Shown in pieces: positions 53,116 to 62,160 of a DNA stretch of 64,000 bases. The notes beneath the pieces are model-generated. The model was not told the DNA's origin, did not search any database, and saw only the letters and a list, made by a program, of their open reading frames with translations. Position numbers and translations under genes: made by a program. Source of the stretch: Psychromonas ossibalaenae ATCC BAA-1528 (GTDB lineage: Bacteria > Pseudomonadota > Gammaproteobacteria > Enterobacterales > Psychromonadaceae); contig NZ_KB906976.1 in NCBI RefSeq assembly GCF_000381745.1, positions 1 to 64,000 of the forward strand. The letters are read 5' to 3'. How positions within the stretch are numbered: position 1 is the first letter of the stretch; the number at the start of each line of letters is the position of its first letter.

Positions 53116-54447
53116 ATGAAATTATCACGTAGAAATTTTTTAAAGATGGGAGCAACCGTTGCTTCATCAACCGCATTAACAACAATACCCGGCATCGCTT
53201 CAGCAGACAGCAGCGAAAGTACACATAAAGCCATTGTATGTATTCTTTTAAACGGTGGTAACGATGCTTATAATATGCTCATACCATTATCTGAATCAGC
53301 TTATTCCGATTATGCACTTGCCCGCCCCGCTTTAGCGATAAAAGAAGAAGATGTTCTGCCTCTCGGATTAAACACCGACAATGCGGTCGAACTGGGTATT
53401 CACCCCGCTATGTCTGCGATGCTGCCGCTGTTCAAAAGCGGCCAGGCAACAGCAGTCATTAACAGCGGCCCGCTTGTTGAGCCGCTGACTCGCTCTACGA
53501 TAGAGCAAGGACTTGGAGTATTACCTGATTTTTTAATGGCGCATAATTTACAGCAGGAAATGGTTCAGTCAGGTACCGTAAGCATGTCCAACCGTTATGC
53601 CTGGGCCGGACGTATGATGGACATCATCGGTGTCAACAGCTCTGTGTCTCCATTAATTGCGATCGGTAATGACTGTAAACTGCTGCGTAGTGCTAAATAC
53701 AAACAGACGGTAGTCAACAGTGACGGTGTAGGTAGTTATACCGGCTGGAATAGCTCACACCGTGTCAGTGGTTACTTTTCACATTTTGTGAACCGTGATT
53801 ACGAAAATTTATATTCTCATAATTTCTCAAAGCGTATGTCTTCAAGTGTATTAGAGAACGAAGAACTAAATGAGGTTCTGCAGGCTTACCCGGCAACCGG
53901 CAGCTATCCTGATACTCATTTAGCAGATCAGCTGAAAATGGTAAGCCGTCTGATTCAGGCAAATAAAACAATGGGCCAGAAACGTCAGGTGTTTTTTGTT
54001 GAGCTGGGTGGTTTTGATACACATAATGACCAGGATACAACACATCGAGAGCTGCTGACTCAGGTCAGTGACGCGCTTGCTGCTTTTAATCAGGATATCG
54101 CAGCACATAAACTTGAAGAACAGGTCACTTCTGTCACCATGTCGGATTTCGGGCGCAGAGTCAGAGCAAACTCAACGGGAACGGACCATGGCTGGGGCGG
54201 ACATCAGATTATAACCGGCGGCGCAGTCAAAGGCGGCAAAGCTTACGGGAACTGGCCGCAGCTGACCTCTAAGAGTGAGGATGATTACAGTAACGGCCGG
54301 GTTATTCCTTCAATTTCAACGGACCAGGTAAATGCTTCTCTATGCGAATGGTTTGGTTTAAACACAGGACAGATACACAGCCTGTTTCCTAACCTGATTA
54401 ATTTCCAGTCGCCAACTTTGGACTTTATGACTACTCAAAAAGTTTAA
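53116..54447 (+). CDS. DUF1501 domain protein with Tat signal
   Basis: A 443-aa protein. The N-terminus MKLSRRNFLKMGATVASSTA has the twin-arginine motif SRRNFLK and a hydrophobic stretch, so it should be exported folded. DUF1501 blocks: AIVCILLNGGNDAYNMLIPL, FVELGGFDTHNDQ, VTMSDFGRRVRANSTGTDHGWGGHQIITGG. The D/H pattern is that of an alkaline-phosphatase/sulfatase-like fold, to which DUF1501 is related. I choose the ATG at 53116 because the Tat motif starts there. It forms an operon with the DUF1800 gene. Confidence 0.88.
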   Translation: MKLSRRNFLKMGATVASSTALTTIPGIASADSSESTHKAIVCILLNGGNDAYNMLIPLSESAYSDYALARPALAIKEEDVLPLGLNTDNAVELGIHPAMSAMLPLFKSGQATAVINSGPLVEPLTRSTIEQGLGVLPDFLMAHNLQQEMVQSGTVSMSNRYAWAGRMMDIIGVNSSVSPLIAIGNDCKLLRSAKYKQTVVNSDGVGSYTGWNSSHRVSGYFSHFVNRDYENLYSHNFSKRMSSSVLENEELNEVLQAYPATGSYPDTHLADQLKMVSRLIQANKTMGQKRQVFFVELGGFDTHNDQDTTHRELLTQVSDALAAFNQDIAAHKLEEQVTSVTMSDFGRRVRANSTGTDHGWGGHQIITGGAVKGGKAYGNWPQLTSKSEDDYSNGRVIPSISTDQVNASLCEWFGLNTGQIHSLFPNLINFQSPTLDFMTTQKV

Positions 54448-54490
54448 TCAACAAACCTAAACAACGACTGGTTTATTGTGCTCTAGCGAA

Positions 54491-54545
54491 AAACGTAACC
54501 GTATTGTGATCAGTTTAATCGATCACAATGCAGTTGCGTTTTTCT
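54491..54545. terminator. Convergent terminator overlapping the end of the cyclase gene
   Basis: ATTGTGATC and GATCACAAT, extended outward by AACGTAAC and GTTGCGTT with a small internal mismatch, followed by TTTTTCTTTT on the plus strand. The stop codon of the opposing cyclase gene (54515) lies inside the hairpin. Confidence 0.75.
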
Positions 54546-56224
54546 TTTGCCTGATATAAAGCGGCATCCGCAAGGCGATAAGCTTGATCAGGACTTAGCG
54601 GCTGATTACCATCAATAATTTTAATACCAATAGAAATAGTTAAGTACCCGGCAACACTTGAATACAAATGAATTCTGTTTAACTTCAATATCGACTGCTG
54701 AATTTTATTGGCAATTTCTCTAGCACTTTGATGATCTGAATTGGGTAGAACAACCGCAAATTCTTCACCGCCGATACGGGCAACCAGATCATTTTCCCGC
54801 TGACAGTGCTTAACCAGAATATGGGCAATATCTTTTATTGCTTCGTCCCCCTGAGGATGCCCATAATGATCGTTATACTGTTTAAAGTGGTCAATATCTA
54901 AGATTAATAATGCCAGCTGCAGGCGGCTGCGTTGATTGCGTTTTATTTCCTGCTGCAGCACTGTGTCAAAGGCCCGTCTATTCTTCAACTGCGAAAGCGG
55001 ATCTGTGTTCGCCATGAGTTGAACCTGTTTTACATAGCCCTGCAGCTGCTGCAGGGTTCTTTCCATATCACCGAATTCGTCATTGTGCTTCTGCTTAATG
55101 GTCATCTGCGTATTGCCATCAGAAAGAAGCAGCATATTGGCACGGATAGCCAGTACCCGTTTTATAATTTTGGTATGAATAAAAGCCCAGCCGATAAACA
55201 GGCTGAAAGTAATACCGCCAACGGCAATACCCCATAAAAGGTACTGTTTAATCTCCACTTCAGATTTAGCGGCAGTCGCCTCCTGAGACAAGCTGTTCTG
55301 CAGATAAAAATGAATATTCTCCGCATTAAGCAGGAGCTGATCTGCAGTTTCAACCTGCTGGGTTATCAGCGTATTAATAACCACTTGAGTACGAAGACCG
55401 CTTAACCGTGAATTGAAAACTGAATATTTTCCTTTGTAAATGTCCTGAGCCTGCTGCAGCCAGATGATAGCAGCTTCACGAGATGTCCGGTTTGTACTTA
55501 AGCTGGACAGCTGCTCGATCTCGTTACCCAGCAGATAAACTTTGCGTTTGAGCTTATTAAGCTTCACGGTGCTGTCTGTACTGCTGGCTTCCACCAGCAT
55601 TTCTGCCAGAAGCAGTGCACGTTTATAAATTTTAAAAAAGTTACGTGTGTTTTTTAACAATTTTTGCGGCAGTCCGAGCTGCCCGCTATTATCAAATGAA
55701 TTTTCCAATTGATTACCGAGCAGGTTCAGTTCAGGCAGCAGCTGTGCTTCAGTATTTCTAAATAACCTAATAATTTTGGGACTGACTATTTTTTGCTGAC
55801 TACGAATTTCAGCCCGCAGTTTAAATAAACGGGCAAGATGGCGGGTATGAGTAATGTATAATGTAATACGTTTATTCTTCTCATTTAACTGCTGCTGCTG
55901 CTCTTTAAGCAGGGAAGAATAGGATAACGTTTCCGAAACATCACGAATACTAGTCCATAAGCGGCTGACCTTATCCAGGTGCGCCAAAATGACATCACTT
56001 TCCGCTTCCGATTTAAGCGCAAACAATTCTGATTTTAAATTTGCACTGCTGGACTGTAGGTTACTGCTGATCTGCATTAACGGGATAAAATCTAAAGCAG
56101 CTCTTTGATAAGCATCGCTTAACTGCCTGGCAGTATGGTTCGCGATAAGTACCGTAACCAGAGTTAACCCGGCAATGATGAACAGAGCAATATTAAACTG
56201 TCTTTTTAACGACCTTTTTTTCAT
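54515..56224 (-). CDS. Membrane diguanylate cyclase with periplasmic helical sensor
   Basis: A 569-aa protein: TM1 about residues 11-29, a long helical periplasmic domain (about 30-320), TM2 about 325-347, a HAMP-like linker (about 348-400) and a GGDEF domain with RIGGEEFAVVLP, catalytically complete, and preceded by ANTDPLSQLKNRRAFD. It starts 6 bp after the stop of a periplasmic binding-protein gene, so the two are co-translated. By analogy with NspS-MbaA in Vibrio cholerae, the binding protein probably docks on the periplasmic domain and controls c-di-GMP output. Confidence 0.9.
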   Translation of the reverse strand: MKKRSLKRQFNIALFIIAGLTLVTVLIANHTARQLSDAYQRAALDFIPLMQISSNLQSSSANLKSELFALKSEAESDVILAHLDKVSRLWTSIRDVSETLSYSSLLKEQQQQLNEKNKRITLYITHTRHLARLFKLRAEIRSQQKIVSPKIIRLFRNTEAQLLPELNLLGNQLENSFDNSGQLGLPQKLLKNTRNFFKIYKRALLLAEMLVEASSTDSTVKLNKLKRKVYLLGNEIEQLSSLSTNRTSREAAIIWLQQAQDIYKGKYSVFNSRLSGLRTQVVINTLITQQVETADQLLLNAENIHFYLQNSLSQEATAAKSEVEIKQYLLWGIAVGGITFSLFIGWAFIHTKIIKRVLAIRANMLLLSDGNTQMTIKQKHNDEFGDMERTLQQLQGYVKQVQLMANTDPLSQLKNRRAFDTVLQQEIKRNQRSRLQLALLILDIDHFKQYNDHYGHPQGDEAIKDIAHILVKHCQRENDLVARIGGEEFAVVLPNSDHQSAREIANKIQQSILKLNRIHLYSSVAGYLTISIGIKIIDGNQPLSPDQAYRLADAALYQAKEKRNCIVID

Positions 56225-56230
56225 TATCCG

Positions 56231-57673
56231 TTATTCCGCCAGCATGGCTTCCTCACCATAAAGGTTCTGTAAAGTTGTGATCTGCACTTTTAGGTGCTGC
56301 AGAATATTGTCGGTATCCTGCGGTTTTTGTGTAATGCGGTAAGCGGCTTTCATCAGTTCGGGATAAATACTGCCCATCGCGGTACTTGAAAAATGTCCAT
56401 ACTGAGCCACATTTCCCTGCCAGCTCTGATCTGCTAGATAGCTGGACTGCAGTGCCTGTCTTTGTGCGGAATCGTGCGCTAATGTCTCTTTTAAATACAA
56501 GATAACATCAAGACGGCAGGGATTTCCCCCCCCGTTAGCATACGCCAGCTGACTCTCAAAACTATTCAGATACTTAAGCAGCCAGTAAGCGGCTTGTGGA
56601 TTTTTACTATCATAGCTAACTGCAAATGAGTAAGCTCCCTGATAAGGTTTCCCACCGGCAACATTGCTGATACCTAATTGTGCTCCCGGAATACTGTTGT
56701 TAACTTGCCCCGAAACCGACCATAAATTATTGTAAGCAAAAGGCCACATAGCAACGCGCCCCTCTTTTAACACAGTTGCCGCCTCCAAAAATGCAAAATT
56801 TACATTCGCCGGATAAGCATACTGCATAAGGTCTACATAATACCGGGCAGCCTGTTTTGCCTGTTTTGAATCAGCCCTAACATGAAAACCTTTTATTCTG
56901 CCCTTTTCATACTCCGGAAAAAACCATTTGCCCTCTAATCCCCATAAAATTGACGACAGTTCATCATTAATATGCGGACGGTTGCCTAACATCAGTGCAA
57001 CACCGTAAAAATCTTTGTTTAATACTTTTCCTGCCAGAGTCAGGCCTTTTTTACGGGTAAAGAAATCAGCGGTGTCACGGAGCTGCTCCAACGTCACGGG
57101 AGGCCGCAGCGGGTAACCGAAGCGCTTGATAAAGGCTTGTTGTTCTAACGGGTTGTCAAACAGATCTTTGCGGTAATGATTACCCATCACATAGGAGTTA
57201 TAGGGCAGGCTGTGCAGATCATTGTTGTAGGATAAAATATTCACCAAGGCTGGATAATAATTACCAGAGAGCTCTGTAAACTCATTAATATTAGCCGCAT
57301 CATATGTTTCTACCAGTTCTGCAATCGGGACAGTATAACCGTTAGCCGCCCACTCTTTTGCCCATCCGGCTTCAATGGTCAGCACATCATATTTCCCCAG
57401 CCCCCGCTGCATAGAAACAGTCTGCAGTTGATACATATCAGAAAGCGAAACCGACTTCACCTGAACCTGCACACCGGTTGCACGGGTAAATTCACTGATC
57501 AGATTATTTTTCAGGTACTCAGTCCAGAAACCCTTTTCAGCTACCAGAGTAATAGGAGTCTGATTAGTTATTTTGGGTAATACTATGGGACGGGGATGCT
57601 CAATTAGAGGAGCGCCAGAAACATTTGCAGTGCTAAAACAAAAAAATATAAGCAGGTACTTGATACTATTCAT
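56231..57673 (-). CDS. Periplasmic solute-binding protein (family 1) paired with a cyclase
   Basis: A 480-aa exported protein: signal peptide MNSIKYLLIFFCFSTANVSGA, then ITLVAEKGFWTEYLKNNLISEFTRATGVQVQVKSVSLSDMYQLQ, KYDVLTIEAGWAKEW, GRVAMWPFAYNNLW, and AYWLLKYLNSFESQLAYANGGGNPCR, all family 1 (sugar/polyol) patterns. I choose the ATG at 57673, with GAGG upstream. No transporter genes are adjacent; the only partner is the downstream cyclase gene, so a sensing role is likely. A run of eight G (56526-56533) in the coding strand near residue 382 could slip and truncate it. Confidence 0.87.
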   Translation of the reverse strand: MNSIKYLLIFFCFSTANVSGAPLIEHPRPIVLPKITNQTPITLVAEKGFWTEYLKNNLISEFTRATGVQVQVKSVSLSDMYQLQTVSMQRGLGKYDVLTIEAGWAKEWAANGYTVPIAELVETYDAANINEFTELSGNYYPALVNILSYNNDLHSLPYNSYVMGNHYRKDLFDNPLEQQAFIKRFGYPLRPPVTLEQLRDTADFFTRKKGLTLAGKVLNKDFYGVALMLGNRPHINDELSSILWGLEGKWFFPEYEKGRIKGFHVRADSKQAKQAARYYVDLMQYAYPANVNFAFLEAATVLKEGRVAMWPFAYNNLWSVSGQVNNSIPGAQLGISNVAGGKPYQGAYSFAVSYDSKNPQAAYWLLKYLNSFESQLAYANGGGNPCRLDVILYLKETLAHDSAQRQALQSSYLADQSWQGNVAQYGHFSSTAMGSIYPELMKAAYRITQKPQDTDNILQHLKVQITTLQNLYGEEAMLAE

Positions 57674-57824
57674 CGGCAGAAACCTCATTTAAAAACGGCA
57701 TACCTTAATAAAAATAGTACAGCGGCAGTTAAAAAGAGTTTACCTTGATGAATAAGAGCACTATTTAGGGAAAAGAAAAGCAAAAGCGTGATACGACACA
57801 GCTATCCCCTCACCACTACAAGGG

Positions 57825-60122
57825 TTAAGCTTTATGTTTAAAATAATCATTAAATGCTCTGCTTAAATATTTATCCGAACTATTATCATTAAACTCAACC
57901 TTAAAACTAATCCGGTCACATTCAATAATTTTACCCTCACGCCCGCTGCCGATATGAATTACCGCTTTACCAGTCGTTAATGCAGGTGCTTTATTCTTCA
58001 CTGCATTTCTTGTCTGAACCGGTTTACCGCTGTCTATCTTACGACAAACAATACGGGCAGCAGCAGGTTTGATTTTCGTGATACGCCCTATTTTTAATAA
58101 ATAACGCTGCACTTTTTCCGACATATCCTCCGGTAGAGAGTGATTGAGGTGGACAGCCTGGGCAACATTCAACACCGTATTTATATCAACCTCTTTAACA
58201 AAACGAGAAGCACCGCTCTCCCCGTTTCCGTACTGCTGCGGTGAATGATAGATAAAAGCTCCTTTTTTTGCTCTGGTTAATCCGACATAGGCCAGGCGGC
58301 GCTGTTCCTGTATATCGTTTACACTGACGGATGACTTTTTGCGCACGCTGGGAAAATCTCCGGCATTCCAGAAGGGTAAATGAACGTAATCAAACTCCGC
58401 CCCTTTAGCGCGGAAAATAGTGGTAATTTTAACCGCTTCTTCGCGGCTGTTTGCTCTATGAACGGCCTGTTCATTATGCTGAAAAAACTGCAGCGCCTGT
58501 TCGGTGTTTAGTTTAAGTGTTCTTAATATGGTAGCAACTGCATCAAGGCGATCTATATTTTCTTCAAAATCACTTTCAGTCGCTTCTGAATTTTTCAGCC
58601 AGTCGTTCACTGCAAATTTCTGACGATATCCGGCAAACAAAGTAAACGCACTTTGCTCTAAGTGATGCTTAGCAAACCACTGCAGACGCTCATTCACCTT
58701 ATTCAGACTTTTACTGTCCATAGAGCTGCGTACGGTGAAGTTTTTTACCTTCTGCCGGTAATCTGTTAATGCGCCGCCCGCTAAAAGATCTGCCAGGTCA
58801 TTGACTGCGCTCTGCTTTATAAAACAGGTTGGGTAAGATAAAACGGTTTTAAAAGCGTCATTGACCGGCATATTAGGTGTCTGCCGAGACCAGTGCTGCA
58901 TAATGGCAATAACTGCACGCAGCAGGTTAATTTCTTTACTGTCTTTTAACGCACTGACTGCCGGCATCTGGTAGGCTATGTTTGCTTTCAGCAGGCCGAT
59001 TTCCAGCAGCATGGTTTGTGACCAGCGGCGGATCAATATAGCGATTTCCGACGGGCGCGTCCCCTCTGCTAACTGCGCCCTGATATTTTTTACCGTTCTT
59101 GAAACAAAGGCTTTGTCAGCAATAACGTGAACATCGGTTTTTTCGGTATATTGACTGGAAGAGGTAATAAAATCTGATTCGCGCTGTTTATTATTACTGA
59201 TCAGCTGATAGGCACTGATCGCTAATGCATGGCCATAGCGGAATGTTTCACTTAAGCGGTATTTTCTGCAGGGTGGAAAATCACGTTCGAAATTGAGCAT
59301 AAATCCCGGATCACTGCCCCGCCAGCCGTAAATACTTTGATCAACATCTCCGACAACCACCAGACTTGAATCAGTCCCTTTAATTAACTGCAGGAGCTGA
59401 TACTGCACAGCATTAATATCTTGAAATTCATCAACAACAATCAACTGATAAGACTCTCGAATAGTTTCCTGAAAATCAAGATCCGAGCTTAACAGTGCCA
59501 CGGCAGCCACTAACCAGTCATCAAAAAACAATACTTTTTGGTGTTTTCTCGCCTGCTCATACAAATTATAAGTTTCTGTTAAAAAAGCATAATCTCGATT
59601 AAATTTATAATTATTCAGCACTTCCCTGGGAGTCAGTGCATTGGCTTTGATCAGACCGATAAAACCGGCAGCCACGGTTCGAGTATTAGGTTTTAACAGA
59701 GTGTTTTTCTGCGCGGCATAACGCGGATCCGACGCCTGTTTTTTTAATACATCGCGAATAATAGACATCGCCTGTTTTTCATTAAAAGACAGGCTGTAAC
59801 CACTCTGCTTTAAATAACCGCTCTCATTGAGTATTTTTTTGCAGAATGCATGATAAGTATTAACCATCTGCGCACCATTAACAGCCCGTTCGCCAAGTTT
59901 GCTGATAAAGTCACGGCTGGTTTCGCTGTTAAACATCAGTACACAAATCTGCGCAGCCGATAATACCTTTAACTGCTGCTCTAGAAAGCCAACCAGCGTT
60001 GATGTTTTACCTGTCCCGGCTCCAGCCGAGCAGAGCGCATTACCGCAGCTATGGCTGATCAGAGAGAGCTGTTCCTGAGTGTAGTTAAGAGCAGATATTG
60101 ATGGTAAAGAGGCTGTGTGCAT
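57825..60122 (-). CDS. UvrD/PcrA-like superfamily 1A DNA helicase
   Basis: A 765-aa helicase: motif I GAGTGKTS near residue 36, motif II VVDEFQDINAVQYQLL near 231, motif III VVGDVDQSIYGWRGSDPG, motif IV LSETFRYG, motif V/VI VKITTIFRAKGAEFDYVHLPFWN and EEQRRLAYVGLTRAKK-like EQRRLAYVGLTRAK. The C-terminal GKAVIHIGSGREGKIIECD resembles the Tudor-like tail of PcrA/UvrD. It is probably an accessory repair helicase distinct from housekeeping UvrD or Rep. It lies 190 bp downstream of a 348-aa protein on the same strand; functional linkage is possible but unproven. Confidence 0.9.
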   Translation of the reverse strand: MHTASLPSISALNYTQEQLSLISHSCGNALCSAGAGTGKTSTLVGFLEQQLKVLSAAQICVLMFNSETSRDFISKLGERAVNGAQMVNTYHAFCKKILNESGYLKQSGYSLSFNEKQAMSIIRDVLKKQASDPRYAAQKNTLLKPNTRTVAAGFIGLIKANALTPREVLNNYKFNRDYAFLTETYNLYEQARKHQKVLFFDDWLVAAVALLSSDLDFQETIRESYQLIVVDEFQDINAVQYQLLQLIKGTDSSLVVVGDVDQSIYGWRGSDPGFMLNFERDFPPCRKYRLSETFRYGHALAISAYQLISNNKQRESDFITSSSQYTEKTDVHVIADKAFVSRTVKNIRAQLAEGTRPSEIAILIRRWSQTMLLEIGLLKANIAYQMPAVSALKDSKEINLLRAVIAIMQHWSRQTPNMPVNDAFKTVLSYPTCFIKQSAVNDLADLLAGGALTDYRQKVKNFTVRSSMDSKSLNKVNERLQWFAKHHLEQSAFTLFAGYRQKFAVNDWLKNSEATESDFEENIDRLDAVATILRTLKLNTEQALQFFQHNEQAVHRANSREEAVKITTIFRAKGAEFDYVHLPFWNAGDFPSVRKKSSVSVNDIQEQRRLAYVGLTRAKKGAFIYHSPQQYGNGESGASRFVKEVDINTVLNVAQAVHLNHSLPEDMSEKVQRYLLKIGRITKIKPAAARIVCRKIDSGKPVQTRNAVKNKAPALTTGKAVIHIGSGREGKIIECDRISFKVEFNDNSSDKYLSRAFNDYFKHKA

Positions 60123-60311
60123 AACAATTTAAATTCGAGACTGAATAAGAGAGCCGGCATTTTAATGCTAAAAAGTGTTTTCTCATAGCTAATAAACACT
60201 ATCAGCAAATGAAACAAACGGCCCCGGCAAATCAGCTATACACTTTCAGTACATGAAAACGGGTTAGAGCAGCAAGACATAGCGCTGAGCATTACGCCCA
60301 GCGTAAAACTG

Positions 60312-61358
60312 TTAGCCATGTGCAAACTTACGTAAGTAGTCTGCCGGCACCGGGTAACTCTGTCCCAAATGTTGGGGATGTACACATCTTGTAACCGGAT
60401 ATTTCACAAACACGCAGTTACCTGAACCATGAAAATGTCGATAAACCAGCTTGCCGTATTTATTTTTTACCGGATCCAGCTGCCTTACCGAAGCCTCAGT
60501 TAAACGGATCAGACTGCCTAAATAATTCAGCAGCTCACGGCTTTGTATGTCACGTGCCGGCAGTCCGTGATTTCGTCTAAGCAGTCTTAACCGGGTAAGT
60601 GCAGCGGCGGCATCCGGATTTAAACGCGCAGTTTCTAACGCAATGATAAACAGCGCTTTTGCAGAGCCCGGCGGATTCATTAATCCGGCAATATGGGTAT
60701 TCCACCAGTTCTGACTGTCTACAAACAGCTGCTCATGGCGAATCTCGGCATTATCTATCGTTCCTTGAACTGACACTTCACTTTGCACCTCTGCAATACC
60801 GGTTAAGGTATTAAATGACAGCTCTCCTGTTCTGGCCGTCATACGCACCTGCAGCCGCGGGCTGATACGGTTAAATAAGTTATAAGCGAAACTGTCCGTC
60901 CAGTCGACTGCATCCAGATTCTGATGATCAAGCGCATATTGTGAGCTTCTTGCACCAAAACACATAACTAATGAAAGATTGTAACAATGACTCCTAGTAA
61001 ATATAGTTAATAATAAATCTGCCAGCTGCTGATCGGTAACATGTTGATCCGCTCTGCAGCTGCCTACAGGTGCTTTAATAATACCGTAATTAATACTGCG
61101 CATCGGCCCGTGTAATGACAGCATCACCCGGTCGGCTTTCATACACTCAGATTTTATTTTACTCAGGGTTTTAGTGTAATTCCGGTTGCGGACACCGTTG
61201 ATATGATCACGGTAAAAATCCACCAGCATAATCTCTTTTACCTGCTCCGATTTAAAATACCCCTGCGGACGAGGGAATTTTATTCGTAACGCATCAATCG
61301 CTTTTCTACCGTCAACCCCAAGATCATCCGACATATTTAAAAATATTTGTTTGCCCAT
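60312..61358 (-). CDS. Hypothetical protein, 348 aa, with caspase-like His and Cys motifs
   Basis: I do not recognise the family. A hydrophobic strand ending in a HG pair (RVMLSLHGPMRS, H83) is followed about 50 residues later by a hydrophobic strand ending in cysteine (NLSLVMCFGARSSQ, C133). This spacing and style are those of the clan CD caspase/gingipain fold (hhhHG ... hhhCxG). The C-terminal third is basic and rich in Arg and His. No signal peptide or membrane segment. GGAA lies 9 bases before the ATG. The catalytic reading is an inference from two motifs only. Confidence 0.55.
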   Translation of the reverse strand: MGKQIFLNMSDDLGVDGRKAIDALRIKFPRPQGYFKSEQVKEIMLVDFYRDHINGVRNRNYTKTLSKIKSECMKADRVMLSLHGPMRSINYGIIKAPVGSCRADQHVTDQQLADLLLTIFTRSHCYNLSLVMCFGARSSQYALDHQNLDAVDWTDSFAYNLFNRISPRLQVRMTARTGELSFNTLTGIAEVQSEVSVQGTIDNAEIRHEQLFVDSQNWWNTHIAGLMNPPGSAKALFIIALETARLNPDAAAALTRLRLLRRNHGLPARDIQSRELLNYLGSLIRLTEASVRQLDPVKNKYGKLVYRHFHGSGNCVFVKYPVTRCVHPQHLGQSYPVPADYLRKFAHG

Positions 61359-61614
61359 GTATTGCTATTCCATTAATTGTTTAACTCTATAATTCAAGCG
61401 CTTAAAATTAGTTCGACTCTAAAAGCCGCAGTCTTGATTTATTATCAACGCAACACAAAACATATCACATAAACGTGACAAAAAACTCATGGCTTGACAT
61501 TTATTTGAACTCGACAGCAGCAGGCTCAAAATAACGGGCTGAATACTCTTTAACCCTCTCTCGGCAGCATTTGCTGATCTAATACAAAAAGTTCTGCAGC
61601 CCGGCAATAAACGC

Positions 61615-61668
61615 AAATGATAATTATTATTGACAAAGAACCCAAAAGAAGTAATCTATATGCATCTT
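61615..61668 (+). promoter_or_regulatory. Fur-like box, sigma70 promoter and NsrR-like half-site
   Basis: AAATGATAATTATTATTG (61615-61632) resembles a Fur box. It overlaps TTGACA (61630-61635), followed after 16 bp by TAATCT (61652-61657), and then ATGCATCTT (61660-61668), an NsrR half-site. Together they suggest control of the DUF1971 gene by iron and/or nitric oxide. Confidence 0.55.
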
Positions 61669-61732
61669 TAGTGTTCCAGTGAACACTGATACAAATTAAT
61701 TTATCTAATATACCTTACTGAGGAGATTTAAA

Positions 61733-62071
61733 ATGAGTCATTTACGAATTCCAGCTAACTGGACAGTACAGCGTTCTACCCCTTTCTTTAGCAAAGAAAA
61801 CGTTCCTGCGGCACTGCTTTCGCATCACAACACTGCACAAGGCGTATTCGGTCAACTGTGTGTAATGGAAGGTATCGTTACCTATTACGGCTTTGCCGAT
61901 GAACATGCCAGCGAGCCGGAAATAAAAGTGGTTATCAATGCAGGACAGTTCGCTACCAGCCCGCCTCAATACTGGCATCGTATTGAAATATCTGATGATG
62001 CGCAGTTCAATATTAATTTCTGGTCTGAGACAGATAAAAGAGATCAGCCTCTTTTCCACGCTAAGAAATAA
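61733..62071 (+). CDS. DUF1971 (YeaR/TehB-like) small cupin-type protein
   Basis: A 112-aa protein matching DUF1971: RIPANWTVQRSTPFFSKENVPAALLSHHNTAQGVFGQLCVMEG, YYGFADEHASEPE, and GQFATSPPQYWHRIEI, the conserved Trp-His end. E. coli YeaR is a nitrate/nitric-oxide-induced protein of this family; the chemistry is unknown. GAGGAG precedes the ATG. The promoter carries Fur-like and NsrR-like sequences, consistent with a nitrosative or iron stress role. Monocistronic, ended by a hairpin. Confidence 0.85.
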   Translation: MSHLRIPANWTVQRSTPFFSKENVPAALLSHHNTAQGVFGQLCVMEGIVTYYGFADEHASEPEIKVVINAGQFATSPPQYWHRIEISDDAQFNINFWSETDKRDQPLFHAKK

Positions 62072-62076
62072 ACGTT

Positions 62077-62107
62077 ATGCTGTTCCCGCGCTCTACGGGA
62101 ACAGCAT
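62077..62107. terminator. Convergent terminator between the DUF1971 and DUF2235 genes
   Basis: ATGCTGTTCCCG / CGGGAACAGCAT, a perfect 12-bp stem with a 7-nt loop; weak U-run on both strands. Confidence 0.7.
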
Positions 62108-62160
62108 CATTCATAAACCAAGCATGGGAATGAAGCACGCTGTCTTCAACGTTTAAGCTG

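Noticed and set aside
61419-61616. 65-codon minus-strand ORF between the 348-aa gene and the DUF1971 gene
   Set aside because: No ribosome site, no family features, and it runs up to the Fur-like promoter box.
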